DNA from: Paroedura picta
Lineage: Eukaryota; Chordata; Lepidosauria; Squamata; Gekkonidae
Assembly (NCBI RefSeq): GCF_049243985.1
Contig: NC_135381.1
Location: 27,948,345 to 28,012,344, forward strand
Length of the DNA: 64,000 nt
Direction of reading: 5' to 3'
Shown here: positions 1 to 10,796 of the stretch, piece after piece
How positions within the stretch are numbered: position 1 is the stretch's first letter
Layout of the letters: each line of letters starts with the position of its first letter
The notes under the pieces: generated by a model
Told to the model about the DNA's origin: nothing
Seen by the model: the letters and a program-made list of their open reading frames with translations, nothing else
Databases searched by the model: none
Made by a program: the position numbers and the translations under genes

Positions 1-263
1 CAGGCAGTGGTGCATCTCCTGCAGCTGTGTACCCAGCGTCTCCAGGCATGCCCACTCGCCATGCAGTGCGTCCCACTGCAGTGCTGCCCCCCAGCAGAAA
101 AAAAAACAATTATATACAATCAAGAACAATGGATCTTTAAGCCATTGGTCAGTTTTGGTTTAATTTCTGTGAAAGAACATGTGCATAATTTTATGGTTGG
201 GTTCACCACAACATGAGGAATTGTATTAAAGGGTTGTGGCATTAGGAGGGTTGAGAACCACTG
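1..263. mobile_element. SPIN-like hAT transposon, right-hand end (left end outside window)
   Basis: The right terminus reads 'gggttgagaaccactg', whose complement 'cagtggttctcaaccc' is a classic hAT (Charlie/SPIN group) terminal inverted repeat. The 100 bases before it (a run ending 'caacatgaggaattgtat' then 'taaagggttgtggcattagg') match my memory of the 3' end of SPIN, a hAT family known from lizards, frogs, bats and opossum. The left end is off the window, so no target-site duplication can be checked. It lies in a THOC2 intron. The hAT assignment is strong; the SPIN sub-assignment is from memory. Confidence 0.7.
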
Positions 264-841
264 ATCTAGAGGTTACCAAGTATAATCCATTATACAACTT
301 GGAATCAACTATATGAAGCTACTCCTTAGCCAGTGTTTTGCTTGCATTTTTTCCTAACTGTAATTTTAGTACTACTGCATTGTTTATTGGATTTCTTATG
401 CTTACTAATTGTTTTTATACTTTGTAATAATCTGCCTAGATTTTCAGGAAAAAATATGGGCTGTATAATAAGCAATGAAAAACATAAATAAACTGACAAA
501 TCCCCTTTAAAGGAACTAAGCACAGCAACCTAGTGATTATAGTTATAAAAAATTAGTAATAGTTTTAGTAATTTCTCTAGCTAAAGTGACTTCCGTGTAT
601 ACATGAATCAGAAACTGCTCCCGATTTAACAAACTAGAATAGTACAATTCTAACATTCAAACCACCCACACAGAACATTCTGTCACACTGCTGCAGAGAA
701 GCTGATCAACAATTTGTTCAATTTCATTAGTAAAATTAAAAGCAGTCTCTGAACACTGGAAATGGCAATTGCTCATCCAATAAGTTCACCAAACAATGTT
801 AAATACTGTATGTTTAAACAACATTACAAATATATACTTAC
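264..841. other. THOC2 intron 3 (start), nothing recognised
   Basis: AT-rich intronic DNA downstream (in gene direction) of THOC2 exon 3. I looked on the minus strand for the next THOC2 coding exon, which in human begins with DVREDM, and did not find it, so exon 4 probably lies beyond the left edge. No repeat family recognised. Confidence 0.6.
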
Positions 842-933
842 TATAATGTCACTGAGAACATTTGATGCTTGATCATGTTTTAGGTTTCCCTTCACAACAT
901 GGTAAGCAAGTTCATACAGAACCTGCTGAATAC
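842..933 (-). CDS. THOC2: THOC2 coding exon 3
   Basis: 92 nt, bounded by acceptor 'ttctacag' (complement of 934-941) and donor 'gtaagt' (complement of 836-841). It begins by completing a split Gly codon and ends on a codon boundary (ATA). It encodes 30 full codons from IQQVLYEL to NVLSDII, matching the human segment FQQALYEL to NVLSEIM in length. Confidence 0.97.
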
Positions 934-3900
934 CTGTAGAACATGATAAAAATGCCCTAAAATTATATCAACCATGATGAAAAAGGGAATATTTTTAATG
1001 TATTTATACAAAGAAAACATTTTACCTTTATCTCACTATTTTTTCAAAAAATCTAATTTCCATCTCATTTCATATTTACTTATCTAACCAAACATTTTCA
1101 TGAACTGTATACTTATAAGAATTGTGACTTAAAAAACCCAGCAATTACATCTGATATGAAGTTTTGCTGCTATTTTTTAAATAAGTTGTGTATCTATCTC
1201 TGAAAATGCAACCCAGACTCCTGTTATGATTCTTCACGCTGTAATTAATTTAACTCATTCAAAACATATAATTCTGTGCTCACAGGCTACACCAAAATGG
1301 AAGCGTTTGGCAGCAGGTGACGTGGAAACAGCATCCCAAAGCCGGAGTCTTGTGCTGTTCGCTGCTGCTGTCACCTTCACCCCTTTGTCTCTATTCCTTG
1401 CATAGGTCCAGAAATCAACGCATAAAGGCATAAAGGTTGTTAAGAAAGAAAGCCATACAAAGGGCTGCATTCCATGTGAGAAAAAGGGCCCAGGTGGAAG
1501 ACCTGGTCACTATTGTCCCTTCGGAGAATATACTTCAAAATTCTACCCCTGGAGAGATCTCCCATTTATACATGCCATCCTACGCTTTTATCACCACAGG
1601 AGGAAGAAAACAAATTAAATAGACTCAGCGTATATTTGACCATGGAACTACTCAACTCACAAATAAAAGAGCCAATCTAATTCTTGATTTTCCAAGTGAA
1701 ATACTGCCAATTGTTACTTGACCAGATCCTGAGAAGTCTAATGCAGGCTTTCTTAACCAGGATTTCATGAAACTCTAGGGTTTCTTGATGGCCCTGGAAG
1801 GGTTTCCCAAAGAGGTGGCAGTCAATTAATTTGGTATATATTTTTTTAATTTATTAAATATTTATCAGTGGTATGACCATATATGGTCTTGTCAAACTAC
1901 CTCCCCATGACCAATGATGGGCCTGGAGGGGGGTGGGGAGGGGAGGGGCCTCAGGTGGGCATGTATACAGCTGTGCTTCCCAACCTTATTTATTTAACCT
2001 TATTTATATATCACCCTCACAGCAACATCTCAAATGTTTTGCATAATCACGCCACTTCTGGGTTTCTTGAAGCATGAAGAACGTTTCAGGAGTTTCACAA
2101 CAGTAAAAAAGTTCAAAAAGGCTGGCCCAAAGAAATTACTCTCCCATTATATAAAGTTTCCTTCCTGAACAAATCAAAACATTCTATAAGGATCATCAAC
2201 TGCTACCTTCAGGCAAGCCCAAGGGCTTTCATATACCCAATGGGATTGTTTACTTTCTTCCTCTGAATAACAGACTCTCCTATAATGACAAACTGCTTTT
2301 CATTTCAAATGTAACTGGCCTCACAGACAGACACACTACTGGGAGAGCTGCTGGCACAGAAACACACCCAAAGGTACCTTAGCACCTGGAATCAGTCTGG
2401 AACAGATGTTCTAGCAACTGTGATCAAAATCAATACTGCTCTAAAGGTAATGAAACACTTCTTTAACAGACACACAAAGCCTACTTACCTCTCCAAGTCA
2501 CATTATCATGGCTTTTATTTTCAGAGAGAGAACGACATAACTGCAAACTGAAATTAAGTGGAAAAAGCAATATTTAGCATTTCATTAACTATAACTGGAG
2601 ATGAACTTTACATTCCAAAATAAGTTACTTTTTATGTAAATAGTCACATTAGTTGCGTATCCTTATAAACTTAAATTGTCAGGACACATATGCAGCCTAA
2701 ACACTAAACTGGAAACAATGTTCACGTTTGTTTCCCGCAAGTCAATCAAAAATATTTTGAATGTTTGTTCTATTTCTTATACTTAGTGTTCATTCCTTAT
2801 TAAACAGGTTAAGAATATACTGCTGATTAACTTGCTTTTATGTTGAATAAAGAAGAATCTCCTTTACAAATATGGCATTTCTTATTTTAGGAAAGCCAAT
2901 GACATTGCCAGACCTTACCAAGATTCTTCACCATCTAGTCATTCACAAAACATGAATAAAAATGGTTCATGCAGAACTCCCATCACCTTGGTGGCCCTTA
3001 TACAGGCAGGAAGGCAAGATATAAATAAAATAAATAACTGTCCAGAAATACGGATGATTTTCACAACCCATTATATTGTATTGAAGATTCACACTAACAG
3101 AGAAGGACCAGAGGCAAAAAGGTATTTATTTCTGTATTGAAGATTCATACTATCAGAGAAAGATCAGAGGCAGAGAGTAAGGTATTTAAAAATAAATAAA
3201 ACAGAGGAATATCCAAAGTAGACAGAAACAAAAGTTATCCTTAATTTCTCAATGCAGAATTTTTGATAAGATGACATTCTTGAATGACTGGTTAATACAA
3301 GGAAAATTAAGATTGAACTCTATCCAAAATATTGCTTTTAGGCTGCATCTGGCCATTGGCAATGACTTTTTCAATACAAATGATCAGGCCCAACTACTCA
3401 ATACTTCAAAGTCTGAGAAAGAGTGTTTGCACTCGAAAGCTCACGCCTTGAATAAATCTTTGTTGGTCTTAAAGGTGCCACTGGACTCTGATTTTGTTTT
3501 GTTGTACTTAATACTTGTTTAAGACAAGCTGTGGACAACTATGACCAAAGAAAGATTCTATAAACAACTTTCAAAAGATTTGAGTAATAAAATGAAAGGA
3601 GGGCCTTATAAACCAATAAAAACAAATTACCAATGCTTGTAGACTGTAAGAAAAGTTAAAGTTCAGTATGAGCATAGGCTAATGAGAAATGCTAAACAAC
3701 AAAAAAGAGTTCTTTAGAGTTATGTTCAATGTAAGAAAAAGAGTAAGAGAGGACCATAGGGGGGACAAGAAAATGAAATACCTTTACTGGCGTATATAAA
3801 AAAGCAACAATAAAATTTAATCCATAAAAAGAGAGTAAGCCATCAAAATTCAGACTCAAGCAGTCAAGAGTTATTATGGAACGTGAATAGGGACAAATAC

Positions 3901-6900
3901 AGAAACCTGGCAATAATTTTGGTCATCTAAGGGTGGCATTCTTGGAGACAGTAACTAGTTAACTCGGTGTTGTGAAAGCCATTACTTCTCATTGATGATC
4001 TGTGGCCAATGGACCAAGCCCTATGAAGAGAGGTTGAGGGACTTGGGAATGTTCAGCCTGGAGAAAAGGAGGTTGAGAGGGGACATGATAGCCCTCTTTA
4101 AGTATTTGAAAGGTTGTCACTTGGAGGACACGCAGTAATGGGTTTAAACTACAAGTACAACGATATAGGCTAGATATCAGGAAAAAGCTTTTCAGTCAGA
4201 GTAGTTCAGCAGTGGAATAGGCTGCCTAAGGAGGTGATGAGCTCCCCCTCACTGGAAGTGTTCAAGCAAAGGTTGGATACACACTTTTCTTGGATGCTTT
4301 AGGATGCTTAGGGCTAATCCTGCGTTGAGCAGGGGGTTGGACTAGATGGCCTGTATGGCCCCTTCCAACTCTATGATTCTATGATTCATTAATAGTTTCA
4401 TGAGAGATTGAAAGAGCTTGGTCTGTTTAGCCTGGAGAAAAGAGGAATAGAGGTGATATGATAGCCAACTTCAATACTTAAAAGGGTTGCCACAGAGGAT
4501 GGAGCAGAGTAGTTCTCTGTTGTGCCAGAAGGTAGGACCATAACCAATGGGATGAAAATAATTCAAAATAACTTTCAGCTAAACATCCCAAAGAAGTTCC
4601 TGACAGAGAGGTTCCTTAGTGGAACAGGCTTACTCTAGAGGTGGTGGGTTTTCTTTCCTTGGAAGTTTTTAAGCAGAGGCTAGATAGCCAGTGGATGGAG
4701 GTGGCTGGATGGAGTCACTGAAGCAGTCAGTGCGGGCTTAAATGGACTCTGGGGAATGTTAGAGGACAGGAAGGCCTGGAGGATCATTGGGGTCGCAATG
4801 GGTCGGATCCAACTTTGCAACTAACAACAAGATAGCCACCTCACAGTAATGCTGATTCTGTGAATTTAGGCAGATCGTAAGAAGGGATTGTGTCCATGCT
4901 TGGCTCTTGTAGACTTTTCTTGCATGCCCAGGGAAATGCCAATCACCACTTTGAGGTCAAGAGGCAAATTTCCTCCAGTTCAGACAGGCCATGGATTCAG
5001 AATGCAGCAGCCAGGGTCCTCACAGGAACACCATGGAGGACCCACATTCAGCCCATTCTCCATCATCTAGTGGTGGCCAGCTGAATTCCAGATTAGACTA
5101 AAGGTTCTGGTACATACCTTTAAGGCCATACATGGTCAGGGCCCAGTGTACCTGAGAGACTGCCTCCCTGCCTATGCCCCTCAAAGAGCTTTACACTCCG
5201 CCACCAACAACTGGCTAATGATCCCTAGCCCTAAAGAAGCCTGCCTGACCTCAACCAGGGCCAGAGCCTTCTCTGTTCTAGCCCCTACCTGGTGGAATGT
5301 GCTTCTGGAGGAAAATGGGTCCTGATGGAGCTAAAAAAGTTTATCAGAGCCTGCAAATAGGAGCTCTTCAACCAGGCATTTGGTTGTGACTGAGCAATAC
5401 CAGCAACAACTACAGAGCCCCTGCTCCATCCCTCCCAGAAATCCACTCATGTGTATTACCCCGGATCTGTTTGTACTATTACAATCCGTTACCTCTGTTA
5501 TAGTTATTAATGTTAACTATTATTATTGTTGTTTTAATTATTTACATGTTATGGAACTACATTCCATGTAAGCCACCATGAGCCTCAGGGGAGGAAGGTA
5601 TATGAATGGATGGAAAGATGGATGGTTGGTAGGTAATTGGCTGGCTGAATTACGGCTGAATTTCTGTCCTCAGTTTTTTAATTTAAACTGTCTGACGTAT
5701 CCTGACTAACTTTGTTTATCCTGCTTATCTGCTATATGCCAATAAAGGTATTGTATTGTATTGTAATTGGCTGGAGTTATGTGGGGCCCTTTTATTGTAT
5801 ATTGGGTCCAGGTGATGGGAATAAGCCCATGACAATCAATGCAGGTGAACAAAATAGTGAGCAGAGGGTCGCAAAACAATGAGAATTTCTGGAAATATTC
5901 TATCCGTTCCAGTAGCTTTTCCATTTTTTAAACAACGATGTGAGTTCCTCAATTTTTTCATAGTTGACGGAAGGCCAATCATGGCAAGCTGGAATTGAAA
6001 CATCCTGTCAGTATTTATGAGAATTTTATTGGCCCTGCATATATAGTGGATTTTTGTTTTTGCATTCTGTGTCCCATTGTTGAGATTCTGTCACTCTATT
6101 GGGGGCACATCTCCTTGTGAGGGCCAATCAGCAGCCTGGCACATTTTTGGAAGGACCCAACTGTTTTACGAGGTAGCATTATATATGCCTCTTGTCATGC
6201 TTGAGGTATTGTCTTTCCTTCTTTTATCTTATTCATTACTTTTTGTAATGACATCATTACATCATTAAAACTTCTTCAAAATGTTTTGCTGTCAGCCCTT
6301 CGGGGCCTAGACTTTTTCATATTTTTTATTGCCTGGGATATCTTTTATATATTCTCTTATTCCGTTTTCTGAAACAGGCTTTTTTTAAAGTAATCTTGAG
6401 AGAACACTGATAAATTGTTCTTCTATTTCTTTTTCTGCACATGTAATTTGATCTTTATACATATTATACTCTTTTAATGTTTTTATTTTCTAAAATTAAC
6501 ATGCTAATTCAGGACAGCTTTATTTAGGGGACTGGATAATTTTGCTGAAATATATCTGCTTCCAATATTGCTAGAAAGCTTACATCTCTGCTGGTCAAGC
6601 ACCTTGTTCATTACAGCAGCCAGTAAGGTTCTTCCACGAAGACATGAACAGGAGATGAAAACACCAGTCCCTCGCCCTTGTTTGTCCTCAAGTAGTTATG
6701 GTAACATGGAAGCCCCATTTAACTGTAAAGACTAATAGATGTTGATATACTTATCCTCCATGATTCTGTCTAATCCTTCCCCTCCAAGCCATCTAAACCA
6801 GTGATTATCGCTAGTCTTCCAACATCAACTCCATCTTAATTATACTTCGTATGAAATAGTCTTCTGCTTTTGCTGACCTGAAACTACAGCCCAGCAATTT

Positions 6901-9900
6901 TCATTTGCTGATTCCAAAATCTGTAAGGGTGAAAAATTTCTAGCCACTTTTTGGACACCATCCATTATTCTAGCCCTTATTATTTTCTCCTTTTTTTTTT
7001 TAAACTAAAAAGTAAACCATCCTGCAATCCTTTTCCTGGCTGCTCTTCTAACAGTAACATTTTTTAATTCAGTAAAATAAGTGCAGCCACACTACAGATT
7101 TATATAAAGGCATTATGAAAATTAAGTGTTTGGTGTCAACCTCCTTCTTAATAATTCCCAAAATGGAGCTTGCTTTTTTCAGCTCCTGCTACTATTGTTA
7201 TTGAACTATCTACCATGATCCTTACTAAATGCATAAAGTTCTTTGGGTGCAATGAAGAAGCTGTGATTTTTCTCCATCCCCCCCCCCAGCATGAAATATG
7301 GGTGAATCTCATTTGCCACAATATTGTTAATTTCTGTTGTTTGTGGAGAAATAGTTTTACAGCATTTCATAGCATGGCTTGGCTTTTGCGACACAAAATA
7401 ATTTGGTGTTGACAAACTTGTTTAACATACAATTCATCCCCAACTCTAGCTCTCTGATGAAAGAACCTTGCTTCTAATTACCATTATGAATACTATTTAT
7501 TTCTCCCATTAGCATCTTTTTTAACCACTGAAGTTTTCTCAGAACTTTTGATGACTGTCAAACTTTCTGAAAGTTCAGCTATATAATTTGATCTCTACTT
7601 ATGTGTTTAGTAAAAGATATTTACAAATTGGAGAGGGAGGGCTTCCCATTCAACAAGGCTCATTCTTCTATATGTTTGATTATTTTATCTTTAATAATCC
7701 TTTTTATCAATATATCTGGGACAATGTAATCAACTTCCCTGACTGAACCTGTTTATTAAAAAAACGTTATTACATTGGCTTGCAACTACTTTATGCTTGA
7801 GTGTTTAGAATATGCATACAGCATTTCAAATGTACAGCAAAAAGTGGATAATAAACATCCTCATGGGAACAAGTTGTTGTGGCTGTAGACGGAGGAACAA
7901 CATAGACATTAAAATTGTTTAAAGCCATCTTAATATTAGTTAGGAACACTATTATGTACAAGGCATACATCTGGAAACTGGCTTCCATTATGGAGCCATG
8001 AGCAAACAATGCTGGGTTTGGGCCAATACGGAATGACAAACTGCAATAGACACAATAGTTTTTAATACTAACTTAGAACTAGCTTCTTAGGAGGTTTGAA
8101 TGATCTAAAAATTCAGATAAGTCTGTGGTGCTTGTCCCTGGACCCAGTTATAAACATCCAATGTGCAGAAGGTGTGAGTGTTATGGGGAAGGAAAGTGAA
8201 AATTGTACTTAACCTTGATGTCAAAGAAATCAGAGCTGGGGTGATCACTGTGGCAACAAACAGACCCACAGTGCACAGCACACTAAGGAACAAAACCATA
8301 TTTATAAAAATCTCATTTCTAAAGTGAAGAATATTCACAGGAGGGTTGCTGTGATTGCCTCAAAGTTTCCATTCTAAATGATTTATTTGTTGATTTTCAA
8401 GTAGGAATGTTTGTTTATTCAGAAATAAATGCTACTCAGTTTAAGGCAATTTATTTCCAAACCAGGCATACATCTTACTGCCATCTTACTGTCTTGTCAT
8501 ACAGACTCCAAAATAAGTCCCACATAGTTCAATGGGACTTTCTAATAAGGACTGCTCAGCCTTTAGATGGCATTTTTAATCAGCGGTTAAAAACACACAA
8601 CAATAGGATAAACAAAGCCAACCAAATACTAAAGATCAGGTGCTAAACTGTAGTCAGTTTTATACACATGTTTCCATGGCAGAGCAGGGATTCGTACCTG
8701 TCATCTGGATCCTAATCTTTCACGCAAATCACTACACCCTGCTGGCTCTCAGTAAGCCTAAATGAGTTCAATGGGACTCAATCTCTAGTTTAGTAGGATT
8801 GCCCTACACTTAATATATCCAATAATGTAGAAAATAAATGCCATACTTTTCCAAGGAAATGTTTCCACCCAAAATGTATTCATTCGATTTATATACTGCC
8901 CCTCACTGCAATGTCTTGGGGCTGTATATAAACACAGCCTGTTTAAGTATAGTTGCCAGGGCTGTTTTGCTGCAAATCAAACAAGTCAGATGGACTGAAT
9001 GCAGGATACAAAGCATGGATAAACTCCAGTTCTTTTACACAGTACAACTGCCTTCATTTGGTAATCATATTTAAAATTTTCCCCCTGTTACTAAAATATA
9101 CCATTTATTTATTCACATCCGACTAGGAATCCCTCTCACAGAAAGCCCACATCACTACTAAGGTCTTACTTTTGAGTGAACATGCACAGAATTACCTTAA
9201 GGATCACAATCCCCAGCAAGCTTACTTCATAGCAAAGCCTATCGCTAATTTAATTCTCAGGCACAGAACTACAAGCCTCAAATCGGTAACGAAGCTGATG
9301 GAATCCAGTGAGGAGCTAGTTTTTTCGGGGGACGGCGGCAAAGCAAAAGAGGACCAAGCAAACGGTGGGTGGGTGGGTGGGGGGCAGAATCCATACAGTT
9401 TGCAGCAAACTTGACAGATTTTGACAAACGTCGGTCAAGAAATAGAATACAAAATAAATGACAACGGGGGAAAATAATGCAGTTTTCATGGCGGGGGGAG
9501 GGGAGAGAAAAGGAATGATTTGAAACGGGTTCGAAATTCTACGGCGGGTGGAAAAGAAAAAGAAGGCGAGAACAAATCAACAGATATGGGGGGGGGAGAG
9601 AAGAGAAGCTAAGAGTAACCTTAGGGCCTAAGGGGGAGAGGCGGAAGAGGGGACTGGGGGGGCTCGGTCCTGTAGGAAGATGAGTTTGGGTAGGGGTGGG
9701 AGGGAGCCTTTCCTAGAGATGGGCCCGAGCCCTTCGCGGTCCCCATTCCCTCCCCCGGCGCGACTCCTCTGTTCGGAGGCCAACCCGATTCCGGCCGCCG
9801 TCCTCCCGTGCCCCGCTTTCCTCGCCCCGCACTCACAACTCGCTTCGGCCCGATTTCTCCCAGTTCTTTATCCACTCGTCAGGGAGTGCCGCCACTGGTG

Positions 9901-9913
9901 CTGCCGCCGCCAT
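842..9913 (-). CDS. THOC2: THO complex subunit 2, first three coding exons (partial gene)
   Basis: THOC2 is the large scaffold subunit of the nuclear THO complex, the core of TREX, which couples transcription to mRNP packaging and mRNA export. Three minus-strand exons join in one frame: 9837-9913, 2489-2547 and 842-933, 228 nt or 76 codons. Exon 1 gives [14 protein letters not shown] with a split codon for F. Exon 2 gives [15 protein letters not shown]. Exon 3 gives [20 protein letters not shown]. These align with the human start ([50 protein letters not shown]). All donors and acceptors are GT-AG and phases match. The human protein is about 1,590 residues, so only about 5 percent is here. 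The start ATG at 9913 has a good context (AAG before, G after) and sits in a CpG island. Intron 1 is 7.3 kb. No damage is seen. Confidence 0.97.
934..1742. other. THOC2 intron 2, unassigned part
   Basis: Intronic DNA with no recognised repeat. The short open frames around 1255-1622 lack family signatures and look like chance. Confidence 0.5.
1743..2126. mobile_element. hAT-like non-autonomous element ('caggctttcttaacc' family)
   Basis: The left end reads 'caggctttcttaacc' and the right end 'agttcaaaaaggctg', imperfect inverted repeats of hAT type. The next bases ('aggatttcatgaaactctag', then 'ggtttcttgatggccctgga') recur at 59075-59290, so this is an interspersed family. The 8-bp flanks do not match, so the boundaries are approximate or the copy is old. 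It sits in THOC2 intron 2. Confidence 0.55.
2489..2547 (-). CDS. THOC2: THOC2 coding exon 2
   Basis: 59 nt. The acceptor is 'cacttaatttcag' and the donor is 'gtaagt' (complement of 2483-2488). One T completes the Phe codon left open by exon 1, then 19 codons ([19 protein letters not shown]), then a G opening the next Gly codon. A nearer AG at the internal 'tttgcag' would break the frame, so the upstream acceptor was chosen. Confidence 0.96.
3421..3512 (+). repeat. Penelope-like element 3' tail
   Basis: Contains 'gcactcgaaagctcacgcct' then 'tgaataaatctttgttggtc' and 'aaaggtgccactggactctg'. This module recurs at 10797-10895, 12925-13018, 28845-28925 and in fold-back pairs at 29822, 43403 and 46317. 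At 10.8-13.0 kb it is attached to Penelope-type coding sequence, which identifies it. It is a very short 5'-truncated copy in THOC2 intron 1. Confidence 0.7.
4000..4385 (+). mobile_element. CR1 LINE 3' end
   Basis: Typical CR1 end: 'gaagagaggttgagggactt', 'ttcagcctggagaaaaggag', 'ggactagatggcctgtatgg', and a terminal 'ttctatgattctatgattc' microsatellite. 5'-truncated, with no usable frame. In THOC2 intron 1, antisense to the gene. Confidence 0.85.
4386..4695 (+). mobile_element. Second CR1 LINE 3' fragment
   Basis: It restarts the CR1 end sequence ('gcttggtctgtttagcctgg', 'gatatgatagccaacttc', 'ggcttactctagaggtggtg') immediately after the previous CR1 terminal repeat. It resembles the CR1 at 51160-52985 more closely than its neighbour, so two insertions are inferred. 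Confidence 0.75.
4696..4842 (+). mobile_element. BovB (RTE) LINE 3' tail
   Basis: Ends with 'gaaggcctggaggatcattg', then 'gggtcgcaatgggtcggatc' and 'caactaacaacaa', the recognisable BovB terminal region and tail. Only about 150 bases remain. BovB is abundant in squamates and supports the organism call. Confidence 0.75.
5030..5640 (+). mobile_element. L2-like LINE 3' end
   Basis: Decayed C-terminal coding region of an L2-type LINE, with the recurring phrases 'gtacctgagagactgcctcc', 'cctgacctcaaccagggcca' and 'tacctggtggaatgtgcttc', and a 3'UTR ending 'aagccaccatgagcctcagg'. The same phrases recur at 13850-14510, 15116-15300 and, in reverse, 23440-24030. Frames are broken. The family assignment is from memory; a Vingi-type LINE is the alternative. 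Confidence 0.65.
5690..5775 (+). mobile_element. R4-like LINE 3' terminus
   Basis: 'ctatatgccaataaaggt' followed by a short 'attgt' tandem. The same 'atgccagtaaaggta' ends the R4-like copy at 54561-55915, which identifies this tail. A minimal fragment. Confidence 0.5.
5776..9590. other. THOC2 intron 1, unassigned part
   Basis: Long AT-rich intronic stretch. At about 8500-8800 short segments of a common reptile repeat are seen ('atagttcaatgggacttt', 'gagttcaatgggactcaat') and a possible MIR piece ('gagcagggattcgtacct'). No exon with splice sites or coding conservation was found, and no other family was recognised. Confidence 0.45.
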
Positions 9914-10300
9914 CTTCCCCGTGTGGCGCTGAGAGCCCGGATGCGCGAACGACAGACCTGAGGTCAGAGGGGAGGACGGGCAGGCTGCGCGGAGCATGAC
10001 GGGAAGGCGAGAGCCGGTGCCCCTTTAAGCGACGCTCAGCCGCCGGGAGTGAGCGGCGGAAGCGAAAGCGCCATTTTAGAAGAGGCCGTCGACCTTCTGG
10101 GTCGGGGGAAGGTGAGGGGGAGCAAAGCCTAAAGGTGGAGAGTGTGCACTTGGGCACCGAAGAGCGGCCCGGCCGGCCTTGGCCTCCTGTCGCCCACAGT
10201 GGCCGACCAAACGCTCCACGCAGAGCACAGAAACCAAAGCCTATTCCCCCCAGCACTGCCCCGCGGACGGTATTCAGAGAAGGACTAACTGACTGGCTGC
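9591..10300 (-). promoter_or_regulatory. THOC2: CpG-island promoter of THOC2
   Basis: GC- and CpG-rich block surrounding the THOC2 start codon at 9913. The transcription start probably lies between about 9915 and 10100. Open frames in both directions here (for example 9879-10319 minus, 9680-9961 plus) are GC-driven and are not called as genes. Whether the island also fires toward XIAP cannot be read from sequence. Confidence 0.85.
9837..9913 (-). CDS. THOC2: THOC2 coding exon 1 (contains the start codon)
   Basis: 77 nt: ATG at 9913-9911, 25 codons, and two bases of a Phe codon before donor 'gtgagt' (complement of 9831-9836). The alanine-rich start then [14 protein letters not shown] matches human THOC2. 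The run after the alanines (PVAALP) differs from human, as expected in that variable stretch. Confidence 0.97.
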
Positions 10301-10796
10301 TTTGAATGCCTTCTTGCATATAACGTTTCCCGACAGAGAGGGAGCTGCCACGGCAGGAAAAGAGAGGCCTGTTTCCTCTTGTTGCTGGCTGCGCTGCGCT
10401 GCGCTCAGGGTTTTAGTGGTAGTTTTCATTGCAGGCTGTCTTTCTGATGTGATCTGCTTACTGTTTGAGTTGGTGCACCTTTATAATGCCAGCTAAGAGG
10501 GTCTACATAGCAACCACCACCACCACCCTTGATTTTACAGGACCAGGTTTGTTTGTAATGTCCCCACTCTTCGGTTTCACTAGATGTTTTTAGGGCAGCA
10601 AGCGTAAAGGCTTGGGGTTTGCTGCTGTGAAGTAGGCGATGTGGTGTGCAACCAGGCTATGACGATCGTTGAGGTAGGAGTTGTGTCTGTAAGACACAGA
10701 TTTATTTCTTTACATGTCCGTTTCAAAGAACAGATCAGCCGCACAGGTCTTCCAAGTGGCTGGAGGAGAAACCTGTCTGAGGCACATAAACCTAGA
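10301..10796. other. Intergenic THOC2-XIAP, nothing recognised
   Basis: Upstream flank of THOC2 leaving the CpG island. Contains a short 'caaccaccaccaccaccacc' tandem near 10510. No gene or known repeat seen. Confidence 0.5.

Noticed and set aside
1-841. THOC2 exon 4 in the left flank
   Set aside because: Searched for a minus-strand segment like DVREDMPSILADVF with splice sites; not found. It is probably outside the window.
9879-10319. 146-codon minus-strand frame upstream of THOC2 as a separate protein
   Set aside because: GC-rich frame in the THOC2 promoter and 5'UTR, with no family features.
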